From NCBI GenBank assembly GCA_005799265.1, contig SYHD01000249.1, forward strand, positions 1 to 58,195: a DNA stretch of 58,195 bases, given 5' to 3'. Within the stretch, counting starts at the first letter, position 1. The number at the start of each line of letters is the position of its first letter. This document shows, in pieces, positions 1 to 7,954 of the stretch. The stretch comes from Planctomycetia bacterium. Lineage in GTDB: Bacteria > Planctomycetota > Planctomycetia > Gemmatales > Gemmataceae. A program made the translations under genes and the position numbers. Below the pieces are notes generated by a model, which did no database searches, was not told where the DNA came from, and saw only the letters and a list, made by a program, of their open reading frames with translations.

Positions 1-872
1 GCACGCCGAACATCGCCGGCGCGATCGCGTTGGCTGCGGCAGTCGAGTATGTCGAGCACCTCGACCGCGTCGCCGTTGCGGCGCACGAACATCGCTTATT
101 GGAATATGCGACCGAACGCATTTCGGCGCTGCCTGGCGTGCGCATCATCGGCACAGCCAAAGAGAAAGCCGGCGTACTCTCGTTCGTCGTCGAAGGCCTG
201 TCGGCACTCGACGTGGGCACGCGGCTCGATCTCGACGGCATCGCAATCCGCACCGGGCATCATTGTTGCCAACCGTTGATGGAACGCTACGACATCGCGG
301 GCACGGCGCGGGCTTCTTTCGCCATGTACAATACACTCGAAGATGTGGACGCGTTGGCCGATGCGCTGGAGACCATCGTCGCCGGCGTCAGGCCGCGCGC
401 GATTGTGGCCATGAACGGCGTGTATGCGTACCCCGAACCCGGGGCGGCGAACCCGCATGCCGCGGCTGCCGACATCGCGGAGTTCTTCGACGCCGTCGAT
501 GACTGGGCCGAGAAGTATCAATACCTCATCGACATCGGCAGTAAGCTTCCGCCCATGCCGGACGTCTTGAAGCAAGAGTGCAATCGTGTGCAAGGCTGCC
601 AGAGCACCGTGTACATGCACGCTCGCAAGAAGCCGGGGACCACGGACGTAGTCGAATTCCTCGCCGACAGCGACGCCGACATTGTCCGTGGCGAGCTGGC
701 ACTATTGCAACGGCTCTTCTCCGGGCAGCGCGCCGACGCAGTGTTGGCGTTCGATCTGCCCGCCTTCATGCAGCGCATCGGGTTGGACAAGAACCTGACG
801 CAAGGACGCCGTAACGGCCTTGCGGAGATGGTGAAACGCGTGCAGCATTTTGCAGACGACTTGGCGCATTGA
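1..872 (+). CDS. SufS-SufE fusion, cysteine desulfurase C-terminus plus SufE sulfur acceptor (5' partial)
   Basis: The frame is open from base 3, so the 5' part lies outside the window. The first residues read TPNIAGAIAL, matching the SufS segment near the PLP domain end, and RTGHHCCQPLM (about residues 80-90 of the visible part) carries the catalytic Cys of class II cysteine desulfurases. After a short linker the last roughly 140 residues are a complete SufE domain: KYQYLIDIGSKLPPMP, then VQGCQS with the SufE acceptor cysteine. SufS takes sulfur from cysteine and SufE receives the persulfide for the SufBCD scaffold in the cytoplasm; here both would be one polypeptide. A SufT-like gene follows directly, consistent with the end of a suf operon. 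The family call is strong; the fusion is seen directly because one uninterrupted frame covers both parts. Confidence 0.93.
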   Translation, partial: TPNIAGAIALAAAVEYVEHLDRVAVAAHEHRLLEYATERISALPGVRIIGTAKEKAGVLSFVVEGLSALDVGTRLDLDGIAIRTGHHCCQPLMERYDIAGTARASFAMYNTLEDVDALADALETIVAGVRPRAIVAMNGVYAYPEPGAANPHAAAADIAEFFDAVDDWAEKYQYLIDIGSKLPPMPDVLKQECNRVQGCQSTVYMHARKKPGTTDVVEFLADSDADIVRGELALLQRLFSGQRADAVLAFDLPAFMQRIGLDKNLTQGRRNGLAEMVKRVQHFADDLAH

Positions 873-910
873 TGCCGCTTGCGGATTTGCAAATGGCGGA
901 GGCACATCGA

Positions 911-1330
911 ATGAGTGATCGTTATCCCTTGCCCGTGGAACCCGAACGCGCCTCTGCCGCGCCCGTGCGCCTGCCAGCCTCAGCCAAACCGCCCCTGGCG
1001 CAGCCGTTGACTTTGGACCAGATTGAAAAATTGAAGGGACGCATTGTCGAAGCGCTGCACAAGTGTTTCGATCCGGAGATCCCCGTCAACATCTACGAAC
1101 TGGGCCTGATATATGAAATCACGATCGCGCCGACCGGCGCGGTCGACATCAAGATGACGCTGACCTCGCCGGGCTGCCCCGTTGCCGGCACACTGCCGGG
1201 GGACGTGCAGCAACGTGTGCTTGCCGTCGATCCGACCACCTCGGCCAAAGTCGATGTCGTCTGGGAACCGGCCTGGACGCCCGCACGCATGTCAGAGGCG
1301 GCAAAGTTGCAGCTCGGCATCGACGAATGA
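911..1330 (+). CDS. SufT-like DUF59/MIP18 family Fe-S assembly protein
   Basis: The 139-residue protein has a low-complexity Ala/Pro N-terminus (about 1-35) and then a DUF59/MIP18 domain: the run CFDPEIPVNIYELGLIYEI and the cysteine motif TSPGCPVAG are diagnostic. In the family these proteins help mature Fe-S proteins. I place the start at ATG 911 because GGAGG at 898-902 sits 8 bases upstream; TTG 869 or ATG 872 would overlap the preceding stop and lack a comparable site. It follows the SufS-SufE fusion with no promoter-sized gap, so the two are probably co-transcribed. Whether it is orthologous to SufT itself is inferred from position and domain. Confidence 0.9.
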   Translation: MSDRYPLPVEPERASAAPVRLPASAKPPLAQPLTLDQIEKLKGRIVEALHKCFDPEIPVNIYELGLIYEITIAPTGAVDIKMTLTSPGCPVAGTLPGDVQQRVLAVDPTTSAKVDVVWEPAWTPARMSEAAKLQLGIDE

Positions 1331-1354
1331 GCCTCGTTTCCACGTCCTGCGCTC

Positions 1355-1390
1355 TTGCAAAGCCTTCGGTTTTGATAGGATAATATCAAA
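1355..1390 (+). promoter_or_regulatory. Candidate promoter with overlapping operator-like palindrome
   Basis: TTGCAA at 1355-1360 and GATAAT at 1379-1384 are separated by 18 bases, a plausible sigma-70-type promoter for the secreted protein at 1457. The -10-like box lies inside the inverted repeat TTTGATA-GGATAA-TATCAAA (1371-1390; 7-bp arms). A palindrome across a -10 box suggests a repressor site, but it could equally be a weak hairpin ending the suf transcript. Planctomycete promoter consensus is poorly known, so this is tentative. Confidence 0.35.
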
Positions 1391-1456
1391 CGCGATCGGA
1401 GTCTGTCTCATTCCCCAGCCGGCAAATTCCAGCGGTTTCTTTCATTGGATCTTACC

Positions 1457-2125
1457 ATGAAGCTCCAACGTTGCATTTGGGCCTCATTCGCCGCCATTCT
1501 TTTGCTCGGTTCGGTCGCCGGCCTTGACGCGCTCGCGTTCGGACGGCACAGCGTCTACTACTCCCCTGGGGTGAATTACTACCACTCGCCTGGGCCCATA
1601 GGCGTCGGCTCCGTGCTTCCCACCTACGCACCTGGCGTGAATTATGGGTGGACCAACCCAATCTATCCCTTTCCGACTGCCAGGCATCCCTACATTGGTC
1701 CCTATCCGTTCTACGGTGTTCTGCCGCCGCCGATCGCGACGATGGATATGTACGGCTACTATCCGTACGGCGGCACACGGCGTATAGCCGAGGACTACGG
1801 CCACTCGCGCGATTCCTTCGACACGACCCCACGCAAGCGGCCGGCGACGTATCCCGCAGCGTCGCTCGAGGAGCCGCTCGGGGACCTGCGGTGCGTCACC
1901 TTCGAGATCCTTGTTCCGAGGGAAGACGCCGTGGTGTTCTTCGACGGATTCGAGACCAAGCAGACTGGCCTGAACCGTAAGTTCCGCACGCCGGCCATGA
2001 AGGAGGATGTTCTCTTTACGTCAACGATCGAAGTTCGCTGGACCGACGGCGCCGGCAAGTTGCAGGCGCGTAAAGAAGAGAGAAAGTTCGTCGCGGGTGA
2101 GACGATCATGCTCACGATCAAATGA
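1457..2125 (+). CDS. Exported TIGR03000 domain protein
   Basis: The 222-residue product starts with a clear signal peptide (MKLQRCIWASFAAILLLGS, then an Ala-rich cleavage region). The middle is rich in Tyr, Pro and Gly and contains the internal near-repeat YYSPGVNYYHSPG / PTYAPGVNYGW, like a surface or wall-associated linker. The last roughly 75 residues (from RCVTFEI to TIMLTIK) match the planctomycete-specific TIGR03000 module, a small predicted beta domain with no known function. ATG 1457 is preferred over TTG 1445 because it begins the signal peptide cleanly. The gene stands alone behind a candidate promoter. Role: exported or cell-surface protein, otherwise unknown. Confidence 0.85.
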   Translation: MKLQRCIWASFAAILLLGSVAGLDALAFGRHSVYYSPGVNYYHSPGPIGVGSVLPTYAPGVNYGWTNPIYPFPTARHPYIGPYPFYGVLPPPIATMDMYGYYPYGGTRRIAEDYGHSRDSFDTTPRKRPATYPAASLEEPLGDLRCVTFEILVPREDAVVFFDGFETKQTGLNRKFRTPAMKEDVLFTSTIEVRWTDGAGKLQARKEERKFVAGETIMLTIK

Positions 2126-2218
2126 TTTCCACATTGTTTTACGTGCTGCGTGTAAAGGAGCGAAACAGACTCCCAGCGGCTCGTATGAACGAAAAACACG
2201 AAAGGCAAGCAACCAAGC

Positions 2219-2854
2219 ATGGACGACCAGAAACAACAAGAAGATCGTTGGGCCGAGTTGGCAGCATTGCTCGGAGTTTCGGGAGATGCGCAACCCGCGG
2301 CCAAACCCGCACCTCCCGTTGCGCCCTCGACGCCACCCGCTCCACCGCCACCGGCGCTTTTCGAACCGTCCGTCGTCGAAATGGCGTCGGATGTGGAAGA
2401 CGAGTTCATTGACGAGGAGGACCTGGAGCCGCAGGAACTTGACGTCGTCGCGGCGGGTGATCCCGAGGTGGCCGTCGGAACCACGCCTGCGGCGGACGAT
2501 GACAAACCCCAGCGTGGTCGGCGTCGGCGCCGGCGTGGTCGGCGTCGCGGAGGCGAACGCGGGCCGGAAGGGAAGGACGAAGGCCCCGAAAATGCGCGGC
2601 CGCCGCGTCCAGTCACGCCGCGTGCGGACGCTGCTCCGCCGATGCCTCGTGATCGTCACCAAAGTTTCGATCCCACGCGGGCAGCGCCCGTGCACCAGGA
2701 TCGCGAACAATTCGACGACGCCGACGCGGACGAAATCGTGGAGGAATCGCCCGTCCAGCAGGCGGCATTTCCCGACGAGGATCTCGACTTTTCCGACTGG
2801 AACGTGCCTTCCTGGCAAGACCTGATTTCGTCGCTGCATCGCCCCGGCCGGTAA
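2219..2854 (+). CDS. Predicted disordered acidic/Pro-rich protein with a polyarginine patch
   Basis: The 211-residue protein has a short N-terminal helix (EDRWAELAALLGV), a Pro/Ala linker (about 25-50), an acidic stretch (VEDEFIDEEDLEPQEL, about 59-74), a strongly basic patch of the form RGRRRRRRGRRRGG (about 99-112), a second Pro-rich part, and an acidic C-terminus ending in FSDWNVPSWQDLIS. There is no signal peptide or membrane segment. The composition implies mostly intrinsic disorder; the Arg/Gly patch resembles nucleic-acid-binding tails, and the short C-terminal Trp motif could be a docking peptide. I do not recognise a named family and propose no function beyond possible RNA or DNA contact. 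Codon choice agrees with neighbours. Confidence 0.75.
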   Translation: MDDQKQQEDRWAELAALLGVSGDAQPAAKPAPPVAPSTPPAPPPPALFEPSVVEMASDVEDEFIDEEDLEPQELDVVAAGDPEVAVGTTPAADDDKPQRGRRRRRRGRRRGGERGPEGKDEGPENARPPRPVTPRADAAPPMPRDRHQSFDPTRAAPVHQDREQFDDADADEIVEESPVQQAAFPDEDLDFSDWNVPSWQDLISSLHRPGR

Positions 2855-2933
2855 TTTTGGTGTATTGAGCTTTGTCCCGTCGCGCCGACTGGAATTCTTT
2901 TCTCCGCGCGAACGGGACTGGGGAATACAAGCC

Positions 2934-3383
2934 ATGGCCGATGCGATCATCGATCTGGTTGGACCGGACGAGATGCTGCAAATCTGCGATCTCTACAACC
3001 AGATCTTCCGCCCCACGCGCGATCTGGAATCGTTCCGCCAGCGTTTTCGCGGCCGTTACAACGTGCTGATGCTGATCGCCCGAATCGACACCAAGCCGGT
3101 CGGTTTCTTCATTGGTTTCGAGTTGAAGCCGGGCGTCTTCTTCTCCTGGTTCTACGGGGTGATGCCCGAGCATCGCCGGCAGGGGATCGCCAGCCAGCTC
3201 ATGGACGCCGTCCATAGTTGGGCCAGGCAAAACCAATACGATTCGATCCGCTTCGAGTGCCACAACCAAGTACGGCCGATGCTGCACGCCGCCATAGCTC
3301 AGGGCTACGACATCGTCGGCATCCGGTGGGACGCCGACCGCGGCGACAATCTTGTGATCTTCGAGAAGGCGCTGAACGAGTAA
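2934..3383 (+). CDS. GNAT family N-acetyltransferase
   Basis: The 149-residue protein shows the GNAT fold in order: N-terminal strand and helix (about 1-35), the strand pair with VGFFIGFELKPG, then the acetyl-CoA binding motif A in GVMPEHRRQGIASQLM (the R/Q-x-x-G-x-G/A loop), and the C-terminal strand NLVIFEKAL. Such enzymes move an acetyl group from acetyl-CoA to an amine; the substrate cannot be read from sequence. ATG 2934 is chosen over TTG 2865 because the fold begins just after it and the upstream extension is Arg/Ser-rich without domain character. The gene converges on pabA/trpG, with a degenerate palindrome between them. Confidence 0.85.
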   Translation: MADAIIDLVGPDEMLQICDLYNQIFRPTRDLESFRQRFRGRYNVLMLIARIDTKPVGFFIGFELKPGVFFSWFYGVMPEHRRQGIASQLMDAVHSWARQNQYDSIRFECHNQVRPMLHAAIAQGYDIVGIRWDADRGDNLVIFEKALNE

Positions 3384-3387
3384 CGCC

Positions 3388-3454
3388 GCTTGCGGCTTGG
3401 CGTTCGCGTGGTTGCACCAAGCAATCGGCGCTTCGACGTGACCGCTAAGCCGTG
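3388..3454. repeat. Degenerate TTTAGCG-family palindrome (copy 1)
   Basis: CCGCTTGCGGCTTGGCG followed by TTCGCGTGG faces an imperfect inverted copy (CGACGTGACCGCTAAGCCGTGAG) at about 3435-3454. The right arm runs into the 3' end of the minus-strand glutamine amidotransferase gene and contributes its TAG stop (3445-3447). It lies between two convergent gene ends, so a bidirectional terminator role is plausible. Confidence 0.6.
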
Positions 3455-4032
3455 AGTGGCCTCATTTCCACGAAGTTTTTCAAAAGCCTCGGCCCTTCCA
3501 GCGTCAAGAAGCTCTCCGGATGAAACTGTACGCCGTGCAAGGGCCAGGCGCGATGGCGCACACCCATGATCTCATCCTCGTCCGTCCAGGCCGTGACCAG
3601 AAAATCGGGATTGCGAAACGTCTCGCGTTTGATGACGAGGCTGTGATAGCGTGTCGCCTCGAACGGGTCCGACATGCCGCGAAAGACTCCCAGACCGTCG
3701 TGCCGGATCAATGACGTCTTGCCGTGCATCACGCGATGGTTGCGAATCACTTCACCGCCGAAGCTATGGCCAATGCACTGATGGCCGAGGCACACGCCGA
3801 GGATCGGGATCGAGGGCGCGAAGCGTTTCAGCACGTCATTCGAGATGCCTGCTTCCTTCGGCGTACACGGTCCCGGCGAGATGATGATGTGGGTTGGCTT
3901 CAAGACCGCGATTTCATCCGGCGTGATCTTGTCGTTGCGGTACACGCGTACGTCTATGCCCGCGTCCATCTCGCCGAGGCGCTGGACGAGGTTGTAGGTA
4001 AATGAATCGTAGTTGTCTATGAGAAGGATCAA
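3445..4032 (-). CDS. Glutamine amidotransferase, anthranilate/aminodeoxychorismate synthase component II
   Basis: The 195-residue class I glutamine amidotransferase begins ILLIDNYDSFTYNL, has the nucleophile elbow GVCLGHQCIG with the catalytic Cys, and the His-Glu pair in VQFHPESFLT. It supplies ammonia to chorismate-derived aminations (TrpG for tryptophan, PabA for folate); sequence alone does not separate the two, and many bacteria use one protein for both. I set the start at TTG 4032, where family homology begins; the open frame extends to ATG 4092, but that leader is encoded by the GTGGTCC repeats and has no family resemblance. No component I gene is nearby. The TAG stop lies in a palindromic repeat. 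Confidence 0.92.
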   Translation of the reverse strand: MILLIDNYDSFTYNLVQRLGEMDAGIDVRVYRNDKITPDEIAVLKPTHIIISPGPCTPKEAGISNDVLKRFAPSIPILGVCLGHQCIGHSFGGEVIRNHRVMHGKTSLIRHDGLGVFRGMSDPFEATRYHSLVIKRETFRNPDFLVTAWTDEDEIMGVRHRAWPLHGVQFHPESFLTLEGPRLLKNFVEMRPLTA

Positions 4033-4036
4033 GCTC

Positions 4037-4095
4037 GTGGTCCGTGGTCCGTGGCCCGTCGTCCGTTGCTCTTGTTGCCACGGACTATGCACCAG
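4037..4095. repeat. GTGGTCC heptamer repeats with inverted counterpart
   Basis: Four head-to-tail units, GTGGTCC, GTGGTCC, GTGGCCC and GTCGTCC, fill 4037-4064. CCACGGACT and CCAGGGACT at about 4078-4095 form the inverted counterpart, so the stretch can fold on itself. It sits just upstream of the TTG start of the amidotransferase gene and just downstream of the KOW-like gene end. Confidence 0.75.
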
Positions 4096-4098
4096 GGA

Positions 4099-4377
4099 CT
4101 ACCCTTGCTTTTCCGGCAACACCTGAGCGCTATTGACGTTTTTGTACTTGGCCTTTTCGTCGTTGGCATCGACCTTGACGAGGTGCTCCTCCGACGCGGG
4201 GATGTCATACCAGCCGCCGTCCTGGAAATCGACAATCGCCTTGCCGTTGTAGTTGACGGTGACGACGCGGCCGACGAGCCCCGCAAAACGCTTGAGCTCC
4301 GGGCGGTTGTCGTTGACCTTGACGAACTGGTCGATCCACAGTTTGCGCACGGCGTCTTGCTTGCTGAAACGGTCCAT
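4099..4377 (-). CDS. Small KOW/SH3-like protein of unknown function
   Basis: The 92-residue protein begins MDRFSKQDAVRKLWIDQFVKV. The segment FAGLVGRVVTVNYNGKAIVDFQDGGWYDIP (quoted here in part: GLVGRVVTVNYNGKAIVDF) has the alternating pattern of a small SH3/KOW-like beta barrel, followed by a charged tail. There is no signal peptide. ATG 4377 is preferred with a weak AAGGG site upstream; a longer frame from 4431 would add a segment of no character. Transcribed toward the amidotransferase gene with about 66 bases of heptamer repeats between. Function not recognised. Confidence 0.7.
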   Translation of the reverse strand: MDRFSKQDAVRKLWIDQFVKVNDNRPELKRFAGLVGRVVTVNYNGKAIVDFQDGGWYDIPASEEHLVKVDANDEKAKYKNVNSAQVLPEKQG

Positions 4378-4436
4378 GGGATGGCCCTTGGTGATAATCT
4401 TGACGAAGTGATTATATGACCAACAGAGCACGCGGT

Positions 4437-4485
4437 GAGGAGCCTCGCGAGAAGTAAGCGGCGCTTATTTCATGCGAGGCTCCTC
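4437..4485. terminator. Long hairpin downstream of the sugar isomerase gene
   Basis: GAGGAGCCTCGC (4437-4448) pairs perfectly with GCGAGGCTCCTC (4474-4485), and inner AAGTAAGC/GCTTATTT extends the stem around a GGC loop. It begins 6 bases past the stop at 4491, the position expected for a terminator, although no U-tract follows. Confidence 0.6.
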
Positions 4486-4490
4486 GGCCC

Positions 4491-5459
4491 TCATGCCTTG
4501 GCCGGGAAATCGAGGCGCTTGACGAACTTGCACGCTTCCTCGGCGCCGAAGTCGGGAGCCATGCCGGCGTCGCTCCACTCGATCGCGAGCGGGCCCTCGT
4601 AATGGATCGCATTCAGGGCGCGAATGATCGACTCCCAATCGATGCCGCCGTGCCCCGGCGCGCGGTACTCGAAACCGCGCCGCGCGTCGCCATAGGGCTG
4701 GTACGCGTTCAAGACGCCCGTCCGGCCGTTGAGCGTCAGCGCGATATCTTTGACGTGGACGTGAAAGATGCGTTCCGGAAAGCGTCGGATGAATTCAGCG
4801 GGATCGATCCCTTGCCAGTGTAAATGGCTGGGGTCGAAGGTGAAGCCGAACTCCTCGCGGCCATCAAGCACTTCGAGGACCATCTCGGCGCTAAAGAGAT
4901 CGAAGGCGACCTGACCGGGATGGACTTCGAGGGCGAAACGAATGCCAGCGTTGGCGCAGGCGTCGAGGATGGGGGTGAAGCGGCGCGCAAAATCGCGCAA
5001 GCCTTCCTGGACTTCCTCGGGATTGTTCGGCGGCCAGCCGACGACGCCGGGCCATAGGGAAGACCCTGTAAACCCGCTGACGGTGCCGACGCCAAGCTTT
5101 TGGGCGGCGTGTACGGTGGCGAGCATCTCGGCGGCAGCGCGGTCTTGAACCCCTTCCGGATTGCCATCGCCCCACACGTAATCAGGCAGGATTTTCTTGT
5201 GCCGTGGCTCGATGCGATCGCACACTGCCTGGCCGACGCGATAGTTACTCAGGGCCAGCACCTGCAAATCGTACCGAGCCAAGAGGTCAAGCTTGTCCTG
5301 ACAATACGCGTCGTCGTCCTGGGCACGCTGCACTTCAAAATGATCGCCGGCGCAGCACAGCTCCAGGCCCTGGTAGCCCCAGTCGTTGAGCTTCTGCGCA
5401 AGTTCTTCGAGAGGACAATGCGCCCATTGACCGCTGACAAGCAAAATGGGACGTGCCAT
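4491..5459 (-). CDS. Sugar phosphate isomerase/epimerase family TIM barrel
   Basis: The 322-residue protein fits the xylose isomerase-like (AP endonuclease 2) TIM-barrel family. Likely metal ligands are visible in order: Glu178 in ALEVHPG, Asp209 and His212 in TFDPSHLHW, His235 in HVHVKD, and Glu294 in AIEWSD. The N-terminus ([19 protein letters not shown]) has no signal peptide, so it is cytoplasmic. Family members isomerise or epimerise sugars and inositols; the substrate is not evident. It precedes, in transcription order, the KOW-like and amidotransferase genes but is separated from them by a strong hairpin, and it follows a DUF1080 gene (gap about 80 bases). Confidence 0.85.
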   Translation of the reverse strand: MARPILLVSGQWAHCPLEELAQKLNDWGYQGLELCCAGDHFEVQRAQDDDAYCQDKLDLLARYDLQVLALSNYRVGQAVCDRIEPRHKKILPDYVWGDGNPEGVQDRAAAEMLATVHAAQKLGVGTVSGFTGSSLWPGVVGWPPNNPEEVQEGLRDFARRFTPILDACANAGIRFALEVHPGQVAFDLFSAEMVLEVLDGREEFGFTFDPSHLHWQGIDPAEFIRRFPERIFHVHVKDIALTLNGRTGVLNAYQPYGDARRGFEYRAPGHGGIDWESIIRALNAIHYEGPLAIEWSDAGMAPDFGAEEACKFVKRLDFPAKA

Positions 5460-5538
5460 GTACTCCTCCGTGAAAATCTATCATCTAAAAACTGCGGGCT
5501 CGCACTCTTCATGGCGCCAAGAGCGAAGCAGCGCAAGG

Positions 5539-6153
5539 CTACTTGATTTCCTTGAACTGGATGTTCTTGAAGATCACTTCCATTTGCCCGCCCGCGTGCA
5601 ATTGAAACGCGATGATGCCATCTTCGGGCATCTTGGCGAATTCTTCATCCACGGTCGTCTTGCCATTGAGCTTGATAGTGACTTTCTTGCCGACGCATTT
5701 AATGGAGTAGTCGTTGAAATCGTCCGCCTTGAGCACCTCCTTGACGAGCTTGCCGTCCGCGGCTTTCATCATGCCGCCGAATTGCTCGCCGTAGAGGCTG
5801 CCCCAGTACGGGCCGCCCATGTCGCATTGCGGGCCGCCGACAGCAAAGGTCTTCATGTTGATGATCTTGCTGCGAATCTGGATGCCGCTGTTGCCGGTCT
5901 TGGTCATCTTGACCTGGAACGACATTTCGAAGTCCTTGTACTTTTTCTTGCTGCACAGGAAGGTGTTGAACTTGAGACCCTCCTTGGGACTGGCGCCGAC
6001 GACGGCGCTGTCCTTCACGCTCCAGAATTGATCGATCAGTCCTTCAAAGCCGGCCAAATCCTTGCCGTTGAAGAAGGCGTCGTTGTCGCCGGCATGGGCG
6101 GCGGACAGGGAAAAACCGATGCAGACGGCGAAGAAGCATAGAATTCGTTGCAT
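5539..6153 (-). CDS. Exported DUF1080 (3-keto-disaccharide hydrolase-like) protein
   Basis: The 204-residue product has a signal peptide (MQRILCFFAVCIGFSLSAAHAG) and a single DUF1080 domain, a concanavalin-like beta sandwich: FFNGKDLAGFEGL at the start, the SMxF-like strand region DFEMSFQVKM, GNSGIQIRSK in the middle and IIAFQLHAGGQMEVIFKNIQFKEI at the end. These domains are very abundant in planctomycetes and some have been described as 3-keto-disaccharide hydrolases; others may only bind carbohydrate. ATG 6153 is selected because GAGGAG lies 7 bases upstream and the signal peptide begins there. It probably acts in the periplasm or outside on sugars. Confidence 0.88.
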   Translation of the reverse strand: MQRILCFFAVCIGFSLSAAHAGDNDAFFNGKDLAGFEGLIDQFWSVKDSAVVGASPKEGLKFNTFLCSKKKYKDFEMSFQVKMTKTGNSGIQIRSKIINMKTFAVGGPQCDMGGPYWGSLYGEQFGGMMKAADGKLVKEVLKADDFNDYSIKCVGKKVTIKLNGKTTVDEEFAKMPEDGIIAFQLHAGGQMEVIFKNIQFKEIK

Positions 6154-6192
6154 GTAAATCTCCTCAAAGTTTGGTGATTTCGGGTTCGGCAC

Positions 6193-6212
6193 GGCAAGCG
6201 CGACCGCTTGCC
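6193..6212. terminator. Small hairpin between unknown gene and DUF1080 gene
   Basis: GGCAAGCG (6193-6200) and CGCTTGCC (6205-6212) form a perfect 8-bp stem with a 4-base loop exactly at the stop of the upstream minus-strand gene (6213). Terminator or processing site; no U-tract. Confidence 0.45.
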
Positions 6213-6788
6213 CTACGGTAATACCTCGGCGAATTCCTCTTGTTGCAGCAGCTGCATCATCGCCTCGCGTGTCTCGGTGCGCGCGAAGCCATTCGACTCG
6301 AAGCGCAGCAACAGTTCGTGCAGTTCGCGGCTCAAATAACTACGCATGTCCGCGGGCTGCAAGGCGTAGCGCGGCCCCATGCGCACCGACGCCGGCGGAT
6401 GGCGGAAGATTGCGCCGCGCGCCAGTTCCTCGTTGAGCACCGAGTCGGCCAGGTGGCGCAGATATTTCGGCAGCTTCTTGCGCAGGTCGGTCCACGACAG
6501 CGGCCCCGCTTGCAGCGCGTCGATCATGAGCACTTTGGCATGCTCACGCAACGAGCGATCCCAATAGCGATCCTGAGCGCTGCGGTACTTCGGACACATG
6601 ACCAGCACATGCGCCGCGACCTGCCGTTGCAAGACTTCCGACAACTCCTCAAGGCGGATGCCGCGCAAGTCCGCAGGCAAGCGTTGGCGGATCATCATGG
6701 GCGTCATCGGCTCGGCGTTTGCTTTCAAGACCAGGCAGACCGCGTCCACCAGATCCGTACCGTTCAAGATCGGTTGAACTTCGTGCAT
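6213..6788 (-). CDS. Unknown cytoplasmic protein with two winged-helix-like segments
   Basis: The 191-residue protein (MHEVQPILNGTDLVDAVCLV...) shows two similar helical parts: MTPMMIRQRLPADLRGIRLEELSEV and SWTDLRKKLPKYLRHLADSVLNEELARG, each ending with a residue pattern like a wing (VLVMCPKY; AIFRHPP). That layout suggests a duplicated winged-helix DNA- or RNA-binding fold, but I do not recognise a family. There is no signal peptide or membrane segment. ATG 6788 has AAGGAG 7 bases upstream and is preferred over the GTG-type start at 6815. Confidence 0.65.
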   Translation of the reverse strand: MHEVQPILNGTDLVDAVCLVLKANAEPMTPMMIRQRLPADLRGIRLEELSEVLQRQVAAHVLVMCPKYRSAQDRYWDRSLREHAKVLMIDALQAGPLSWTDLRKKLPKYLRHLADSVLNEELARGAIFRHPPASVRMGPRYALQPADMRSYLSRELHELLLRFESNGFARTETREAMMQLLQQEEFAEVLP

Positions 6789-6990
6789 GCCTTGCTCCTT
6801 GGCGCAATACCCCAACCCGATGGACCATATGTATGCGGAACGCGCGGCAGAGTCAAAGCATCAATTGGCAATTTTGCGCCGAGCCGCGGAAGAAGTGGAC
6901 ATCACGGCCTGAACGATTAAGATGAAGAGGGAAGTAACCTGCCGCCGGCATCCCTCCCTGCCATCCGACTTTTTCCTTGGAGATCCGATC

Positions 6991-7938
6991 ATGCGCTGGT
7001 GTTCCTTTTGTGCGCTGCTCATCGCGACCCTATTGCTCGCCCATACCTTTAAGCCAGCCATGGCGGGCGACAAGGACAAAAAGGACAAACCCGAGACCAA
7101 GGAAGGCAAGGAATCCTATTTGCACATCGTACCCCCGGTCGGAGGCAAGGAAGTCAAGCTCGTCGACTGGCGCTTCACGCTCGGCACACGCCATTTTTCC
7201 CTCACCGAGACGGCGCCGAAATCCAAGGACAAAGGCCCCGAGTATCTCGAATTCCGCGAGGAGAAATCGACCACCTACCGCAACGGCATCATCACGCTCG
7301 TCCCCTTGACGAGCGTCAAGAAAATCGCCTACGACATCGAGAAGAAAACGGTCACCTGCATCGCGATTAATGACGCCGGCGAACCGGTGACGCTCGTCGG
7401 CTCGACTAAGTTCTCGACGTCCAACCGGCTCACGATCGAAGCGGAAGCGGTCCTCGAAGGCCTCGGCAACGCCACCGTCAAGTTCAACGGCGGACTCGAC
7501 AAAGGGGGCCTGCAAAGCATCGCCTTCCCGACGCCGAAGCCAGCCGAGAAGTTCAAGGGCGCAACGGCTGTCGTGACCGCGGACGACAAGGAAAAATCCA
7601 AGCATCCTGCCGCCGACGTGCAGCCGCTCTATCTTGTCGATGGGCAGTATCGCATTGTGCCGTATTTGATGTTCAAGAAAACGGTCAAGGTCGAGATCGA
7701 CAAGTTGGCCGGTCTCAAGTGGGTCCCGCCGATGGACAAAAAGAAGGCGTCCAACGATTACGATGTGACGCTCAAGGACGGGACCAAGCACACGCTGTCG
7801 CTGTTGACGACGGTTGAACTCGACAAAAAGAAGACGATGACGTTCGTCGGACTGGTCGGCCGCGTGCCGGTTGGGTACAAGCTGTTCGCGCTGGATGCGA
7901 TTTACGAGTTTCGCGTAGGCGAGGACGAGAAAAAGTAA
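6991..7938 (+). CDS. Exported protein of unknown function
   Basis: The 315-residue product carries a signal peptide (MRWCSFCALLIATLLLAHTF...AMAG), then a Lys/Asp-rich spacer (DKDKKDKPETKEGKES) and a predominantly beta region without recognisable catalytic motifs. Two segments look alike: VEIDKLAGLKWVPP...DVTLKDGTKHTLSLLT, and an earlier KKIAYDIEKKTVTC...GEPVTLVGSTKF, which may be a duplicated beta domain. ATG 6991 begins the signal peptide and has TTGGAG about 9 bases upstream; earlier in-frame starts add no homology. It converges on the amidohydrolase gene across a TTTAGCG-family palindrome. Likely periplasmic; no function assigned. Confidence 0.75.
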   Translation: MRWCSFCALLIATLLLAHTFKPAMAGDKDKKDKPETKEGKESYLHIVPPVGGKEVKLVDWRFTLGTRHFSLTETAPKSKDKGPEYLEFREEKSTTYRNGIITLVPLTSVKKIAYDIEKKTVTCIAINDAGEPVTLVGSTKFSTSNRLTIEAEAVLEGLGNATVKFNGGLDKGGLQSIAFPTPKPAEKFKGATAVVTADDKEKSKHPAADVQPLYLVDGQYRIVPYLMFKKTVKVEIDKLAGLKWVPPMDKKKASNDYDVTLKDGTKHTLSLLTTVELDKKKTMTFVGLVGRVPVGYKLFALDAIYEFRVGEDEKK

Positions 7939-7954
7939 CATGCCTCCCGAATTT

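Noticed and set aside
4033..4092. N-terminal extension of the glutamine amidotransferase from ATG 4092
   Set aside because: The added residues are encoded by the heptamer repeats and have no family resemblance; homology starts at TTG 4032.
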